The notes under the pieces were generated by a model that saw only the letters and a list, made by a program, of their open reading frames with translations, did not search any database and was not told the DNA's origin. Below are positions 1 through 10,805 of a DNA stretch of 64,000 nt, one piece after another (the stretch's first letter is position 1; each line of letters opens with the position of its first letter). The DNA comes from Actinomycetes bacterium (GTDB lineage Bacteria > Actinomycetota > Actinomycetes > Propionibacteriales > Propionibacteriaceae). The stretch covers positions 1-64,000 of the forward strand of contig JAJXWF010000002.1 in the NCBI GenBank assembly GCA_021781735.1. Reading direction: 5' to 3'. A program made the position numbers and the translations under genes.

Positions 1-1772
1 TGCAGGTCGTCCCCCTCGGCCGTGCTCAGCGGGGCGCCGGACGGGGTGGGCATCGTGCCCACGACGAGGTGGGGGACGATCGTGCGGGCCGACGCCACCG
101 ACGCCGACAGACCGGCCATCGCCATCGGCGAGGCGAGCACGTCGCCCTGACCGATGGCGTCGGCCGCCTGAACGACGGGGTCGCTCGTGGTGGGGACCGA
201 ACCGAAGAAGCTCGAGAACCCCGCGTTGTAGTCGATGCCCACGCCGAGGCTTCCCGCGGCCTCGGCGAGATCGGCCGAGGAGATCGTCGTCGACAGCTTG
301 ATGAAGGCGGTGTTGCAGGAGTTCGCGACGGCCTCCGCGAGCGGGATGCGTCCGTATCCGTTCGCCGGATAGTCGGAGTAGTTCTTGAAGACCTTGCCGT
401 TGACGGTGATCTGATGTGGGCAGTCGACCAGGCTCGACGGGGTGAGCCCGCGCCGCAGCACCGCGAGCGACGTCGCGATCTTGAACGTGGAGCCCGGCGC
501 GTATCGCCCGAAGGTCGCGTCGGGGTTGCCTCCGGCGGCGGAGTTGGCCGCAGCCAGGATCTCGCCGCTCGAGCGGTCGAGCACGACCATCGACGCAATG
601 CCGTTGGCCGAGCCGAGCACCGTCTCGGCCTTCTGCTGCAGGTCGAGGTCGAGGGTGATCCTCAGCGCCGTTCCGGGCACGGCCGGGCTCGAGTAGAGCA
701 CCGGCGTACCCGTGGTCGAGGCCGCGCCCGACGCCGAGCCGGCACCGCTGGGTGCACTCGCCCCGGCCACGGGGGACGACGACGTCCCGGTGCGCGGCAC
801 GATCGCGATGGTGTGGCCGGGGGTTCCTCGCAGCTGGGTGTCATCACGTTTCTCGAGCCCGCTGATGCCGACACTGTCGCCGGCCTGGATGTCGCCGTGA
901 CTCGCCGTCACCTGGGCCGCGGTCGGTTGCCCCATCACCCCGAGGATCGCCCGGGCGAAGGTGCTCGAGGGCGCGAGCATCGCCTGATTCGGGAGCGCCC
1001 GGGCGCCCGGGATCTTCTCGATCGCGCTCGGCAGGTCTGCCGGCCGGACGGTGATGGCGATGACGAACGCGTCGGTTCCGGCGGCCTTGACCTGCTTGAC
1101 GAGCTGCGTGACGTCGAGCTTCATGAGCTTGGCCAAGGCCGACGCTGACGTGAGCGCCTGCGCGGACTTGACGATGTTCTTGTCGATGCCGATATCGAAG
1201 ACGAGCCCCTGCTGCACCAGCGCCACGTTGTCGTGTCCGATGATCGGCGCCCGCCTGGGCAGGTCCCGGGTGTGGCGCAGCCGGGTCTGCTCGGTGAGCT
1301 GGGGGTGGACGATCGTCGGTGCCCACTCGACCTGCCACCCGGAGGCGGCGTGCTGGAGTGAGGCGGTGCTCTGGAAGTCGAAGGTCTTCGATCCGAGCGC
1401 ATAGCTCTGGTTCAGGACCACGGTGGCGGTGTTGTTGACGCCGTCGTAGGTGACACTCGCGGGCGTGATGCTCGGACGCAGGCCGTCCATCCCCGCCATG
1501 ATCGTGTCGAGGTCGGACTGCGCATCGGCCCCGGGGGTGCTCAATGGCACGTGGTCGAGCCGGCCGCTCTCGAGCGCCGACACCAGTGCCTGCACCGTGC
1601 TCGCGGCCGAGGGAAGGTTGTGGGGCGGCAACGACGAGTGCGTGATGGGCGACGAGCACGCGGCAAGCGCCATGGTGAGGCTGAGGAGCACGACCAGCCC
1701 GCCGCGCCGCGTCGCACATCGCCCCGCGCGGGAGATCATCGACAGGCCGACAGCAACCCACGCAGTGCCCAT
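1..1772 (-). CDS. Penicillin-binding transpeptidase lipoprotein (truncated by window edge)
   Basis: Manual minus-strand translation from ATG at 1772: MGTAWVAVGLSMISRAG...LTMALAACSSP (lipobox), transpeptidase motifs APGSTFKI (SxxK) and NSCNTAF (SxN). Open to window edge, so absent from the ORF track. Confidence 0.85.
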   Translation of the reverse strand, partial: MGTAWVAVGLSMISRAGRCATRRGGLVVLLSLTMALAACSSPITHSSLPPHNLPSAASTVQALVSALESGRLDHVPLSTPGADAQSDLDTIMAGMDGLRPSITPASVTYDGVNNTATVVLNQSYALGSKTFDFQSTASLQHAASGWQVEWAPTIVHPQLTEQTRLRHTRDLPRRAPIIGHDNVALVQQGLVFDIGIDKNIVKSAQALTSASALAKLMKLDVTQLVKQVKAAGTDAFVIAITVRPADLPSAIEKIPGARALPNQAMLAPSSTFARAILGVMGQPTAAQVTASHGDIQAGDSVGISGLEKRDDTQLRGTPGHTIAIVPRTGTSSSPVAGASAPSGAGSASGAASTTGTPVLYSSPAVPGTALRITLDLDLQQKAETVLGSANGIASMVVLDRSSGEILAAANSAAGGNPDATFGRYAPGSTFKIATSLAVLRRGLTPSSLVDCPHQITVNGKVFKNYSDYPANGYGRIPLAEAVANSCNTAFIKLSTTISSADLAEAAGSLGVGIDYNAGFSSFFGSVPTTSDPVVQAADAIGQGDVLASPMAMAGLSASVASARTIVPHLVVGTMPTPSGAPLSTAEGDDL

Positions 1773-1817
1773 GGTCGAAGACTAACGGCCGCGTGCGACA
1801 AGCCCGCTACGCCCTGC

Positions 1818-2981
1818 TCAGTTCGGCAGACGCATCAGCATGATCACGTGGCGATAGTCGCCGAGCGGCTCGCCGTCGATCTCGTCGAGCCCCGTGATGA
1901 GACACGGCTTGCCGGGCGCGGTGAAGGCGAAGTGCACGTGGGCGGTGTCCAGGGCTCCCAGTGCGTCCTGGAGGTAGTGCGGGTTGAAGCCCGCCGCGGT
2001 GATCGCCAGGTCGCCGCCGCCCTGGTGGTTCTCGACGGTCGCCTCGATCGCCTCCGACGCCTGCGCCTGGTCGCCGGTGGCTGCCTCGAGATTGATCTGG
2101 CCGTCGCCGATGATCATCCGAAGCGGCGTGTTGCGCTCGGCCACGAGCGCCACGCGCTTGACCGAGGCGATGAGCTCGGTGGTGCTGCACCGCACGGTGA
2201 CGCTCGGCTGCACCTGCATGAGGTGCCGCACCTTCGGGAAATCGCCGTCGAGCAGGCGGGTGGTGATCTGGCGGGTGCCGCCCTGGCCGTCACCCTCGAA
2301 GCCGACGAGGCCGTCGCCGAGGCCCGGGGTCGACAGGCTCATCGTGACCCTGTCGCCCGATGTCATCGACTTGGCGGTCTCGTTCAGCACCCGCGCCGGC
2401 ACGAGCGCGGCGCCGGACGCCTGCGGTGACGCCGGCGACCACGCGAGCTCCTTGAGCGCCATCCGGTAGCGGTCGGTGGCCAGCAGGCTCAGGGTCTCTC
2501 CCTCGATCTCGACCCGGACGCCGGTGAACACCGGCAGCAACTCGTCGCGCCCGGCGGCGACGACCACCTGCCCGACGGCCTTCGCGAAGGCCTCGGACTC
2601 GACGCTGCCCGTGGCCGCGGGCATCTCGGGCAGCGACGGGTAGTCGGCCACCGGCAGGGTCTGCAGGGTGAAGCGGGCGCTCCCGCACACGATCTCGAGT
2701 CGGGTGGCCTCGCTGATGAGGCTGACCGGCTTCGAGGGCAGCGACCGGGCGATGTCGGCCAGCAGGCGCCCGGACACCAGCACCTCGCCGGGCTCGTCGA
2801 CCTGGCCGGAGATGGTCACTTTGGCCGATGTCTCGTAGTCGAAGCTCGACAGGGTCACCCCGTCGCCGTCGGCACTGATGCGCAGCCCTGCGAGGATCGG
2901 GACGCTCGGCCGGTTGGGCAGGCTGCGGGCGGCCCAGGCCACCGCGTCGGCCAGCACATCGCGTTCGACTCGAATCTTCAC
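1818..2981 (-). CDS. dnaN: DNA polymerase III subunit beta (sliding clamp)
   Basis: Translation VKIRVERDVLADAVAWAARSLPNRPSVPILAGLRI...; C-terminal HVIMLMRLPN; GTG start at 2981 chosen over the longer ORF. Confidence 0.96.
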   Translation of the reverse strand: MKIRVERDVLADAVAWAARSLPNRPSVPILAGLRISADGDGVTLSSFDYETSAKVTISGQVDEPGEVLVSGRLLADIARSLPSKPVSLISEATRLEIVCGSARFTLQTLPVADYPSLPEMPAATGSVESEAFAKAVGQVVVAAGRDELLPVFTGVRVEIEGETLSLLATDRYRMALKELAWSPASPQASGAALVPARVLNETAKSMTSGDRVTMSLSTPGLGDGLVGFEGDGQGGTRQITTRLLDGDFPKVRHLMQVQPSVTVRCSTTELIASVKRVALVAERNTPLRMIIGDGQINLEAATGDQAQASEAIEATVENHQGGGDLAITAAGFNPHYLQDALGALDTAHVHFAFTAPGKPCLITGLDEIDGEPLGDYRHVIMLMRLPN

Positions 2982-3687
2982 GGCTTCCTCGTTTCGGCGG
3001 GATCGGACGCGGTGCGGCACCGCTCCGGTGGACGACTGGTGGGCGGGGCGGGCGTGAGGGGATCGTCGCGGCGACGCGACCATCCAATGGAACCCGGCCA
3101 TGTCCGACAAGTCATAGCCAGCGCAGCATATCGAACCAACGGACGCAGCCGGGTGAGGCGATCCGGGCGTCCTGGGAAATCGGGGCGACCCGGGTTCGGA
3201 TTGGTCTTGACCTCGCGTGGTGGAGGGTCTACAACGGTATTACCCCTGATGCAGGGACACCCACCGACAGGCCATCACAGGCCCCGGGGAAGATCCGCAG
3301 AAGGAGGCCCGAACCCAGCGAGGAATGGCTCCAGCAGGAGCTCAACCGAACCGGGCGACGGCACCGCTTCACCGTCCGAAGCGCGGTCTGGGAGCAGACC
3401 CTCCGCCGATGCAGCGAAGCTGCTGGATTCGGCAAGAACCCAGCGAAACCGTTCCACCGTTCGCGGTGGAACACCGTCTCTCCCCCCGGAGAGGCACGCC
3501 ATCCCAACCGATGGCACCCGATCACAGATCACCCCTGATCTCCTGCCAGATCACGTTGGGGGCGCCGTCCACCACGATTGCGTCGCCGACGACCGGATCC
3601 TTCAAGGAGCCGACCCGAACGATGGGGCCGAGTGGGGCGTCGACAATGGTCGGAGCCCGACGAACGTCGTACGCCGAGCGAAACGGA

Positions 3688-3720
3688 GGGCCCGGACCAT
3701 CCCATACATGGTCCGGGCCC
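3688..3720. terminator. Perfect 13-bp stem hairpin, probable terminator
   Basis: GGGCCCGGACCAT-CCCATAC-ATGGTCCGGGCCC followed by TTCC. Confidence 0.6.
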
Positions 3721-3865
3721 TTCCGTGTTCGCGGGTGCCGCGGTGCTCCGGCGGTCCCCGGGTGGCCGGATCCCTCCGGCGTCCCCGCCCCATTCAACCG
3801 GTCGCAGCCCGGGACCGGATGCCGACACGCGGCGCGGATTTCCGGACGCGCACGGGGCGGGTGGA

Positions 3866-4183
3866 TCACCGGTACCCGTCGAGCCTGCCGAATCGGTCGG
3901 CCCGCAGGTAGTAGCCGGCCAGTCGGGGATTCGGCCTGCCGTCTCCCGTCTGCTCGCCGACCTCGCGGACCGCGTCGTCGAGGTCCTCGTCGGGCTGGCT
4001 GAGGGCGAGCTTCGTCAGGAGGGAGTCCTCCCGCACGGTGTCGAGTTCGGCCCGGTCACTGAACCACACCAGCCAGCCGACACGGGCGCCCAGTGCCGGT
4101 CGGCAGGTCGCCGCCATGTTCTCGACGAGGACCTCGTCGGCGTCCGGCCCGTGGGCTCCAACCTGTTCCAGCGCATCGCTCAT
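3866..4183 (-). CDS. Small hypothetical protein
   Basis: 105 aa ORF with protein-like composition (MSDALEQVGAHGPDADEVLVENMAATC...); no family recognised. Confidence 0.5.
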   Translation of the reverse strand: MSDALEQVGAHGPDADEVLVENMAATCRPALGARVGWLVWFSDRAELDTVREDSLLTKLALSQPDEDLDDAVREVGEQTGDGRPNPRLAGYYLRADRFGRLDGYR

Positions 4184-4219
4184 CGTGCCTCCCTGCGGAG
4201 GGGGACTCCCGGGCTCGGG

Positions 4220-6335
4220 CTACACGCGACCGGTCTGCCGGCAGCGGGTTGGCGCACGTCCACTCACCGGCGCGCAGGCGGACGTCGCACCGGTCGCCTC
4301 ACTCGACTTGGGTTCAACTCGATAGTGGGCTCCCTCCGTCGCGATGGCCCGGAGCGTGTTGAGCCTGGCGGCGCGCCTGGCCGGCCACACCGCCGCGATC
4401 ACCCCGACTACACCGGCGGCGACCAGGTAGAGCAGCAACTCTCTCCACGCGATGACGAACTCATTGGGGCCGGAGTCGGCCGGGGCCGCTGCAACGCCGT
4501 GCCGAAGGCCACGCCGAGAGTGACGCCGAGAACCGATCACAGCAGCGTGATGATCACCGACTCCGGCGTCACCACCGGCCTCAGTTGCGGACGCGTGATG
4601 CCGATGGCGCGCAGCAGTCCGACCTCACGGGTGCGTTCGATCACCGACAACGCCAGCGTGTTGACGATGCCCAGCACGGCGATGACGATCGCGAGTCCGA
4701 GCAGGGCGTAGATGATGTTGAGCAACTGGTCGACCTGGGACGTGAGCTGGGTTGAGTACTCGGCCTTGTTCATCACCACCACCGTCGGCAGGTCGGCAGT
4801 GACCGCGTCGAGTGTCGCGCGCACCGCGGCGGTGTCGGCTTCCGACGCATCCTTGATCGCGATCGCCACCTGAGCGTCGGATGCCCCCAGGGTCCGTCGG
4901 TGGCGAGGATGACGGTGCCGTCACGGGAGTTGAGGGTGCCACTCACCAGGGTCTGGTCGATGAGGGTGTTGAACCCCGACGGGTCGGCGACGGTGATGAA
5001 GGTCTGATTCCCGTTGTCGAGAACGACCGACGGATAGAACGGCGGCGCCGTGGCCTCGCCGGGCACGGCGGCCACCGGCGGCACGTGTGCGGCCTTGCGG
5101 GCGGGATCCACGCGGAAACCATCGTGATGATCATGCCGACGGCGTAGGACCAGGCGATTGCCTCGAGGGTGACCCGGAAGCGCCGAACCCAGGCCGATGC
5201 CGAGGCGCTTGAAGAGCACCCGGATCAGCGCCGCCAGCAGCCATCGGAGCCCGAGCCGGAGGGTCGAGCCGATGAATCCGGTGACGGCCGCCTCGAACAG
5301 GACGGTCCGGGTCATCTGCCGTCTGCTGGCTCCGATCGCCCGGAACAGTGCGAGTTCACGTCCCCGCTGGGCGAGGATGATCCAGAAGGTGTTGACGATG
5401 AGGAAGCTCGCGACGAGCAGCGCGATGGCCGCGAAGACCAGTAGGAACGTGTTGATGCAGCTCAGTGCCTTGTTGATCGAGGTGGCCGTGGCATCCGCGG
5501 CCGTCTTGCGCTCACCGCCTCGAAATCCTTCGGTGTGACCGCCCGAACCCTGGCGACGACGTCAGGGATCTGGGTTCCCGGATCGGTCGCGATCCAGGCA
5601 CCGGTGAACCCGTCCTTCCCGCCGAGCAGCAGCTTCTGGGCCTCCCTCGTGGTGAAGAACACGGAGGTCGCTCCGGCCGTGCCGCCACTGCCCACTCGGC
5701 CCTGCCGACGACGGTGCGACTCACCACGTCTCCGCTCGGCAGCGACAGCTTCATCGTGTCGCCCAGCCGGTAGTCGCTCTTGGTGAGTGTTGTCGGGTCG
5801 ACCACCATCTCGGTGTCGTTCCGGGGCTCATGACCCGAGCGCAGCTGGACACCCGGGATGCCCCCGTAGGCCGGGTCGGTGTACCAGTTGTGACCGATGC
5901 CGGGAGGTCCGATCGAGGCGATGACTTTGCCGTTCCTGCCGATCGGATGGGTGTTGATCGAGAACACGGTGCCAGTGGCCGACCTCACTCCCTGGACACC
6001 GCGGAACCTCTGCAGCTCGGCGGGGTCAGCAGCACCCGTCCGATCGTGCTGGCGTCGGTGCCGAAGGCGGACCCGCCAGAGGTGTAGGTGCCGACCGGGT
6101 CGACGTTCACGTCGGCGACGGTGCCCCGCAGGATGACGTTCAACGACACCGAGAGCATGTTCGTGAAGATGAACGAGCCCAAGATGAACGGCCACCCGAG
6201 GACGATCGCCAGAACGCTGAGCAGAAGTCGCGCACGCCGATGCAGCAGCGACGTCCAGGCGGCCTGTACATCGTCAGGGCTCCAGGGCCTGCCGGGGCCG
6301 GGATTCGGGCTCATCCGCGGAGCGGAGCGGCCCAC
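4220..6335 (-). pseudogene. FtsX/MacB-type ABC transporter permease, multiply frameshifted
   Basis: Permease-like pieces spread over several frames: 5985-6335 (LLLSVLAIVLGWPFILGSFIFTNML), 5512-6195, 5462-5695, 4773-5315, 4537-4869 (LGIVNTLALSVIERTREVGLLRAIGITRPQL), 4220-4540. Confidence 0.85.
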
Positions 6336-7230
6336 CCGCTGCCGGACGGGGTCTCGGTATCGGTGAACGCCCGGGCCCGCACCGCCCGCTCGGCGGCCTG
6401 CGCGCCGTCGGCGAGGAACAGTGCGCGGTCGGCGTAGCTCGCGGCCACCGGATCGTGGGTCACATGACGATGGTCTGCCCGAACTCCTCGACGCTGTGCC
6501 GCAGGAGCCCGCGAAGCTCGGCCCACGAGCGGGAATCGAGATCTCCGGTGTGCTGGTCGGCGAAGACGATGTCGGGTCGACTCATCTGTGCGCGGGCGCA
6601 GGCCACCCGCTGTTGCCGGCCCCCGGACAGTTCGGTGGGCTTGTGCCCCAACCTGTCGGCGAGGTCGACGGTGTCGATCACCGTGCGCTACCAGTCGGGG
6701 TCGTGCTTGCGGCCGGCGATCGCCGGGGGGAGCAGGATGTTCTCCTCGGCCGTGAGCGTGGGAACCGCGTTGAAAGCCTGGAACACGAAGCCGATCCGGT
6801 CGCGACCCAGCTGAGTGAGCTGCTTGTCCTTGAGTGGTCCGATCTCGGTGTCGCCGATGACGATGCGACCCGAGGTCGGTGAGTCGAGGCCCGCGACACA
6901 GTGCATGAGGGTCGACTTGCCCGATCCTGACGGGCCCATCTCCACGGTGAAACTGCCCTGCTGGAATTGCACGTCGACCGAGTCCAGCGCTACGACCCGG
7001 GTGCCGCCACTGCCATTGACCTTGGTCAGCTGAACGGTGTGGGCGGCGATGTCGTCACCTGCGAGGGCGGGTCGCCGGGTGGCATCGGCTTCGACAGGGA
7101 GGCAGTCCTCGCAGCGGCCATCTCGGTGGCCATGTGATCCTGTCATGAGATCAAGGCGTCCAGCATCTGAGGGCTCCGCGATGGGTGTGTGCGGGATCTG
7201 CTCGACGGTGGGCCCGGTGTGCGCATCCAC
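6311..7230 (-). pseudogene. LolD/MacB-type ABC transporter ATPase, interrupted
   Basis: Walker A GPSGSGKST and signature LSGGRQQRVACARA present; in-frame TAG at 6688-6690 (...HDPDW*RTVIDTVD...), apparent 1-nt deletion near 6467 before THDPVAASYADRALFLADG, degenerate Walker B FADQHTGDLDS. Confidence 0.88.
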
Positions 7231-7294
7231 AACCCAGACCTTTACTTCCTGATGATGTCTGCATGGTCATCATGGTCATCACTGGTGTTGACAC

Positions 7295-7473
7295 TGTGGA
7301 AAACCGACGCGACCGCTTGTCAGTGCCGATCTGCTGGTCCACAGGCCTCGGGATGACTTCGGGACGACCCAGGGCGGGCTGTTGATGCGGACGGATCAGT
7401 GCCGGCGTCTGTGGGAGCCGCTGCACCGTATGTCCACAGTGCGCCGGGCTTTTCCACAGGGCCCTGTGGAATG
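7295..7473. promoter_or_regulatory. Candidate oriC: DnaA-box-like cluster between dnaA and dnaN
   Basis: TGTGGAAAA (7295), TGGTCCACA (7335), ATGTCCACA (7430), TTTTCCACA (7450), TGTGGAATG (7465): five near-consensus boxes within about 180 bp. Confidence 0.6.
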
Positions 7474-7595
7474 GCGTCGATGGCCCAAGAGGGTACTGGG
7501 GTGTCAGAGTGCTAGCGTGAGCCCACAACCGGGTGCCGCGCGTCAACCGGAGCCGCGCATCGCACCGGCTCTTCGTCCCACGGCCAAGGAGTTAC

Positions 7596-8246
7596 ATGTC
7601 CGCCATTCAGCCCGGGTCGAGCGCGCGAGGTGACCGCCGCCGAAGCCAGATCCTGGATGTCGCGTTGTCCCACTTCGCCGAGACGGGTTATCGCGGCGCA
7701 TCCTTGAGGGACATCGCGCAGCAGGTCGGCATCACTCACCCAGGTCTTCTCTACCACTTCGGCAGCAAAGAAGACCTGCTCATGGCGGTGCTGGCTCATC
7801 GCGACGACAAGAGCTACGACATCGTCGGCGGTGAGAAGAGCGACCTCGACGCGGTGACTGCCCTCGTGTACCTGGTCGAGCGCAACGCCACCCAGCCGGG
7901 ACTCGTCGAGTTGTTCGTCACCCTGTCGGCGGAGGCGGTCGACCCCAATCACCCGGCCCACGAATACTTCGCCGATCGCTACCGTCGTGTGGTCGAGAGT
8001 TACGAGGTGTCGTTCACCCACTTGGCCGAGCAGGGCCTGCTCCGCGCGGGCGTCGACCCGGCCCGGGCGGCCCGCAGTCTCGTCGCGATCATGGATGGAC
8101 TGCAGGTGCAGTGGATGTACGACCGAGACGCCGTCGACATGGCGGCAACGGTGCTCGAATACCTCCGTGACGTGATCACCGATCCGCAGGCGGTGACCAG
8201 TTCGTTCGAATCGTCGCGCACCACGGTCGTCGCCTCGGCCGGATAG
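7596..8246 (+). CDS. TetR/AcrR family transcriptional regulator
   Basis: [66 protein letters not shown]: typical TetR HTH. Confidence 0.9.
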   Translation: MSAIQPGSSARGDRRRSQILDVALSHFAETGYRGASLRDIAQQVGITHPGLLYHFGSKEDLLMAVLAHRDDKSYDIVGGEKSDLDAVTALVYLVERNATQPGLVELFVTLSAEAVDPNHPAHEYFADRYRRVVESYEVSFTHLAEQGLLRAGVDPARAARSLVAIMDGLQVQWMYDRDAVDMAATVLEYLRDVITDPQAVTSSFESSRTTVVASAG

Positions 8247-8270
8247 TGCGTTGCGCCGAGGCGCCGGCGG

Positions 8271-9689
8271 TCATTGCCTGATCTTGTTGGTCAACTCGCT
8301 CACCTGGTTGTAGACGCTGCGCCGCTCCCGCAGCAGTTCACGGATCTTGCGGTCGGCGTGCATGACCGTCGTGTGATCGCGTCCGCCGAACAACTGCCCG
8401 ATCTTGGGCAGGCTCAGGTCGGTGAACTCGCGGCACAGATACATCGCGATCTGTCGGGCGGTCACGAGTCCGTGTGTGCGCGACGAGCCGGTGAGTTCAT
8501 CGAGGCCGATACCGAAGTAGGCGGCCGTCTCGGCCATGATCTTCGACGCGCTGACCTGGGCGTCGACACCGGCCGGCATGATGTCGCGGAGCACGACCTC
8601 GGCCAGCGAGACATCGACCGGCTGCTTGTTGAGACTGGCGAACGCCGACACCCTGTTGAGCGCCCCTTCGAGCTCCCGGATGTTCGTCTGGATCCGTGCT
8701 GCGATGAACTCGAGCACGTCGAGTCCGACCGTCAGATGCTCGTTCACGGCGAACCTCTTGAGGATCGCGATCCTGGTTTCGAGGTCGGGGGGCTGAATGT
8801 CGGTGATCAAACCCCACTCGAAACGGCTGCGAAGCCGCGGCTCGAGTGCCTCCAGCAGCTTCGGCGCCCGATCCGAGGTCATGACGATCTGCTTCTGGGC
8901 GTTGTGCAGGGTGTTGAACGTGTGGAAGAACTCCTCCTGCGTCTGGATCTTCGACTCGAGGAACTGGATGTCGTCGATGAGTAGGACGTCGACCTCGCGG
9001 TACTGGCGGCGGAACTGCGCCGTCCGGTTCTCGGAGATCGCGTTGATGAAGTCGTTGGTGAGTTCCTCGGTGCTGACATAGCGCACGCGGGCGCGGTCGG
9101 AGTATCGGCGGACGTAGTGGCCGATCGCGTGCAGCAGGTGGGTCTTGCCGAGTCCGGAGTCGCCGTAGATCATCAGCGGGTTGTAGGACTTGCCGGGTGA
9201 CTCGGCGACCGCCGCCGCCGCCGCGTGGGCGAACCTGTTCGACGAGCCGATGACGAACGAGTCGAACGAATACTTGGGGTTGAGTCGGTCGCCCGGTGAC
9301 AACGGCTCGACGACGTGGTTGATGGGAGCCGGGGCGGACGCCGACATGGTGACGGGCGCGACCGATGTGGCGAAATCGTCGTCGTCGTCGAACGGGCCGT
9401 CGGCGCTCTCGAGATTGAGTTCGAGGTCAGGCTCGACGGTGATAGCCAAACGCATCTGCCGCGAGTAGTAGTCGCTGAGCGACTCCTCGACCTGCGTGCG
9501 CAGCCGGCTCTCGATCCGCTCACGGGTGAAGTCGTTCGCTACCGCGACCATCACCGTGGCCTCGTGCACGGTGAGCGGCTTCGCGTTCTTCAGCCAGGCG
9601 CGTGTATGCGGGGCTGCCGACTTCAGGACGTGCTGCCAGGCCCGTTCGATCGACCGCTCGGGTTGACCGGCCATGTGCGCGACGCTCAT
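8271..9689 (-). CDS. dnaA: Chromosomal replication initiator protein DnaA
   Basis: Walker A GDSGLGKTHLLHAIGHYV, LLIDDIQFLESK, C-terminal GGRDHTTVMHADRKI. Confidence 0.98.
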   Translation of the reverse strand: MSVAHMAGQPERSIERAWQHVLKSAAPHTRAWLKNAKPLTVHEATVMVAVANDFTRERIESRLRTQVEESLSDYYSRQMRLAITVEPDLELNLESADGPFDDDDDFATSVAPVTMSASAPAPINHVVEPLSPGDRLNPKYSFDSFVIGSSNRFAHAAAAAVAESPGKSYNPLMIYGDSGLGKTHLLHAIGHYVRRYSDRARVRYVSTEELTNDFINAISENRTAQFRRQYREVDVLLIDDIQFLESKIQTQEEFFHTFNTLHNAQKQIVMTSDRAPKLLEALEPRLRSRFEWGLITDIQPPDLETRIAILKRFAVNEHLTVGLDVLEFIAARIQTNIRELEGALNRVSAFASLNKQPVDVSLAEVVLRDIMPAGVDAQVSASKIMAETAAYFGIGLDELTGSSRTHGLVTARQIAMYLCREFTDLSLPKIGQLFGGRDHTTVMHADRKIRELLRERRSVYNQVSELTNKIRQ

Positions 9690-9760
9690 GTGCTCCTCGT
9701 CATCTCGCGGTCGTGTGGGTTCGACCGGCAGGGTGTGGGCCGGTGGGTCGGACCTCGGGG

Positions 9761-9983
9761 TTATCCACAGTATCCGGGGCACGAGCGACACAACAGGCCC
9801 CCTCCACTGTCGTTATCCACAGCCGGTATCCACACGTGTGGATGCAGCATCGGCGGGGATGCACCCTTCCCCGGTGGGAGTGCGCGGGCATCACCGCTCG
9901 TGAGGACGTCACCGCTCCGGGGATGAGACAGGGGTCGTGGGGTTCCTGTCACCGCGGACCGATTCGGCGCGCACTGTGGACAG
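9761..9983. promoter_or_regulatory. DnaA boxes upstream of dnaA
   Basis: TTATCCACA at 9761-9769 and 9813-9821 (exact consensus), GTATCCACA 9826, inverted TGTGGATGC 9837, TGTGGACAG 9975. Confidence 0.75.
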
Positions 9984-10311
9984 TCACGCCTCTGGGAAAC
10001 TAACAACCACCGCGTCCGAGCGCAACCCCGTGGGCAAATTCCCAGTGACATCCGGCGTGTCGGCTGGACGGATGGATGCCGGACGGTTTGTTGTGGGGCG
10101 GGTCCCGTGTGGCCATGACGCGGCGGTTTGCCCGAGCCTCGCCTCAGCCCGTATCGTGGATCAGTCGCAGTCGTGTCATCCGCGGGGATTTCCGTCCAGG
10201 AAAACCTGTGGTCGCCGCGCCGAACCGACCACCATACGATCACCTATACGACTCCTGTTGTGGGGCACGGCGCACCGAGCCGCATGACAGATCACGTCCG
10301 GAGATACATCC

Positions 10312-10449
10312 ATGTCGAAGCGTACGTTCCAGCCGAGCAACCGGCGTCGCAGCCGCACCCACGGTTTCCGGGCCCGCATGCGCACCCGCGCCGGACGGGC
10401 CATTCTGGCCGCCCGCCGGCGCAAGGGTCGCACGGAGCTGTCGGCCTGA
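10312..10449 (+). CDS. rpmH: 50S ribosomal protein L34
   Basis: [45 protein letters not shown], 45 aa, below the ORF-track cutoff. Confidence 0.98.
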   Translation: MSKRTFQPSNRRRSRTHGFRARMRTRAGRAILAARRRKGRTELSA

Positions 10450-10454
10450 CGGAC

Positions 10455-10805
10455 GTGCTGCCCGCGAACCATCGCATGCGCGCGTCGTGGGAGTTCCGCG
10501 ACACGATGCGCCGTGGCGTGCGGGCGGCCCGGCCCACACTCGTGCTGCACGCCCAGCAGCTGCCCAGCCCCCCGTCACGGGTGGGCTTCGTGGTCTCTCG
10601 GACGGTCGGGGGTGCTGTCGTGCGCAACCGCGTGAAGCGCCAACTGCGTCATCTCGTGGCGCCCCACCTCAACGACTCAACGCCCATGGCCGTGGTCGTG
10701 CGCGCTCTGCCTGCGGCCTCGCAGCAATCCGAGCGTCTGCGTGACGATCTGGCGAGTGCCTGGTCGACCATCCAGCGTCGGTTGGGCTCCGGGGGGGCAT
10801 CGTGA
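10455..10805 (+). CDS. rnpA: Ribonuclease P protein component
   Basis: VLPANHRMRASWEFRDTMRRG...VGFVVSRTVGGAVVRNRVKRQLRHL; GTG start. Confidence 0.95.
   Translation: MLPANHRMRASWEFRDTMRRGVRAARPTLVLHAQQLPSPPSRVGFVVSRTVGGAVVRNRVKRQLRHLVAPHLNDSTPMAVVVRALPAASQQSERLRDDLASAWSTIQRRLGSGGAS

Noticed and set aside
69-1148. 359-aa plus-strand ORF
   Set aside because: Antisense to the penicillin-binding protein.
3012-3911. 299-aa plus-strand ORF and overlapping ORFs in the dnaN upstream region
   Set aside because: Several overlapping low-complexity ORFs, no family motif. A minus-strand tail near 3522-3670 (PTIVDAPLGPIVRVGSLKDPVVGDAIVVDGAPNVIWQEIRGDL) looks protein-like but has no convincing start or family.
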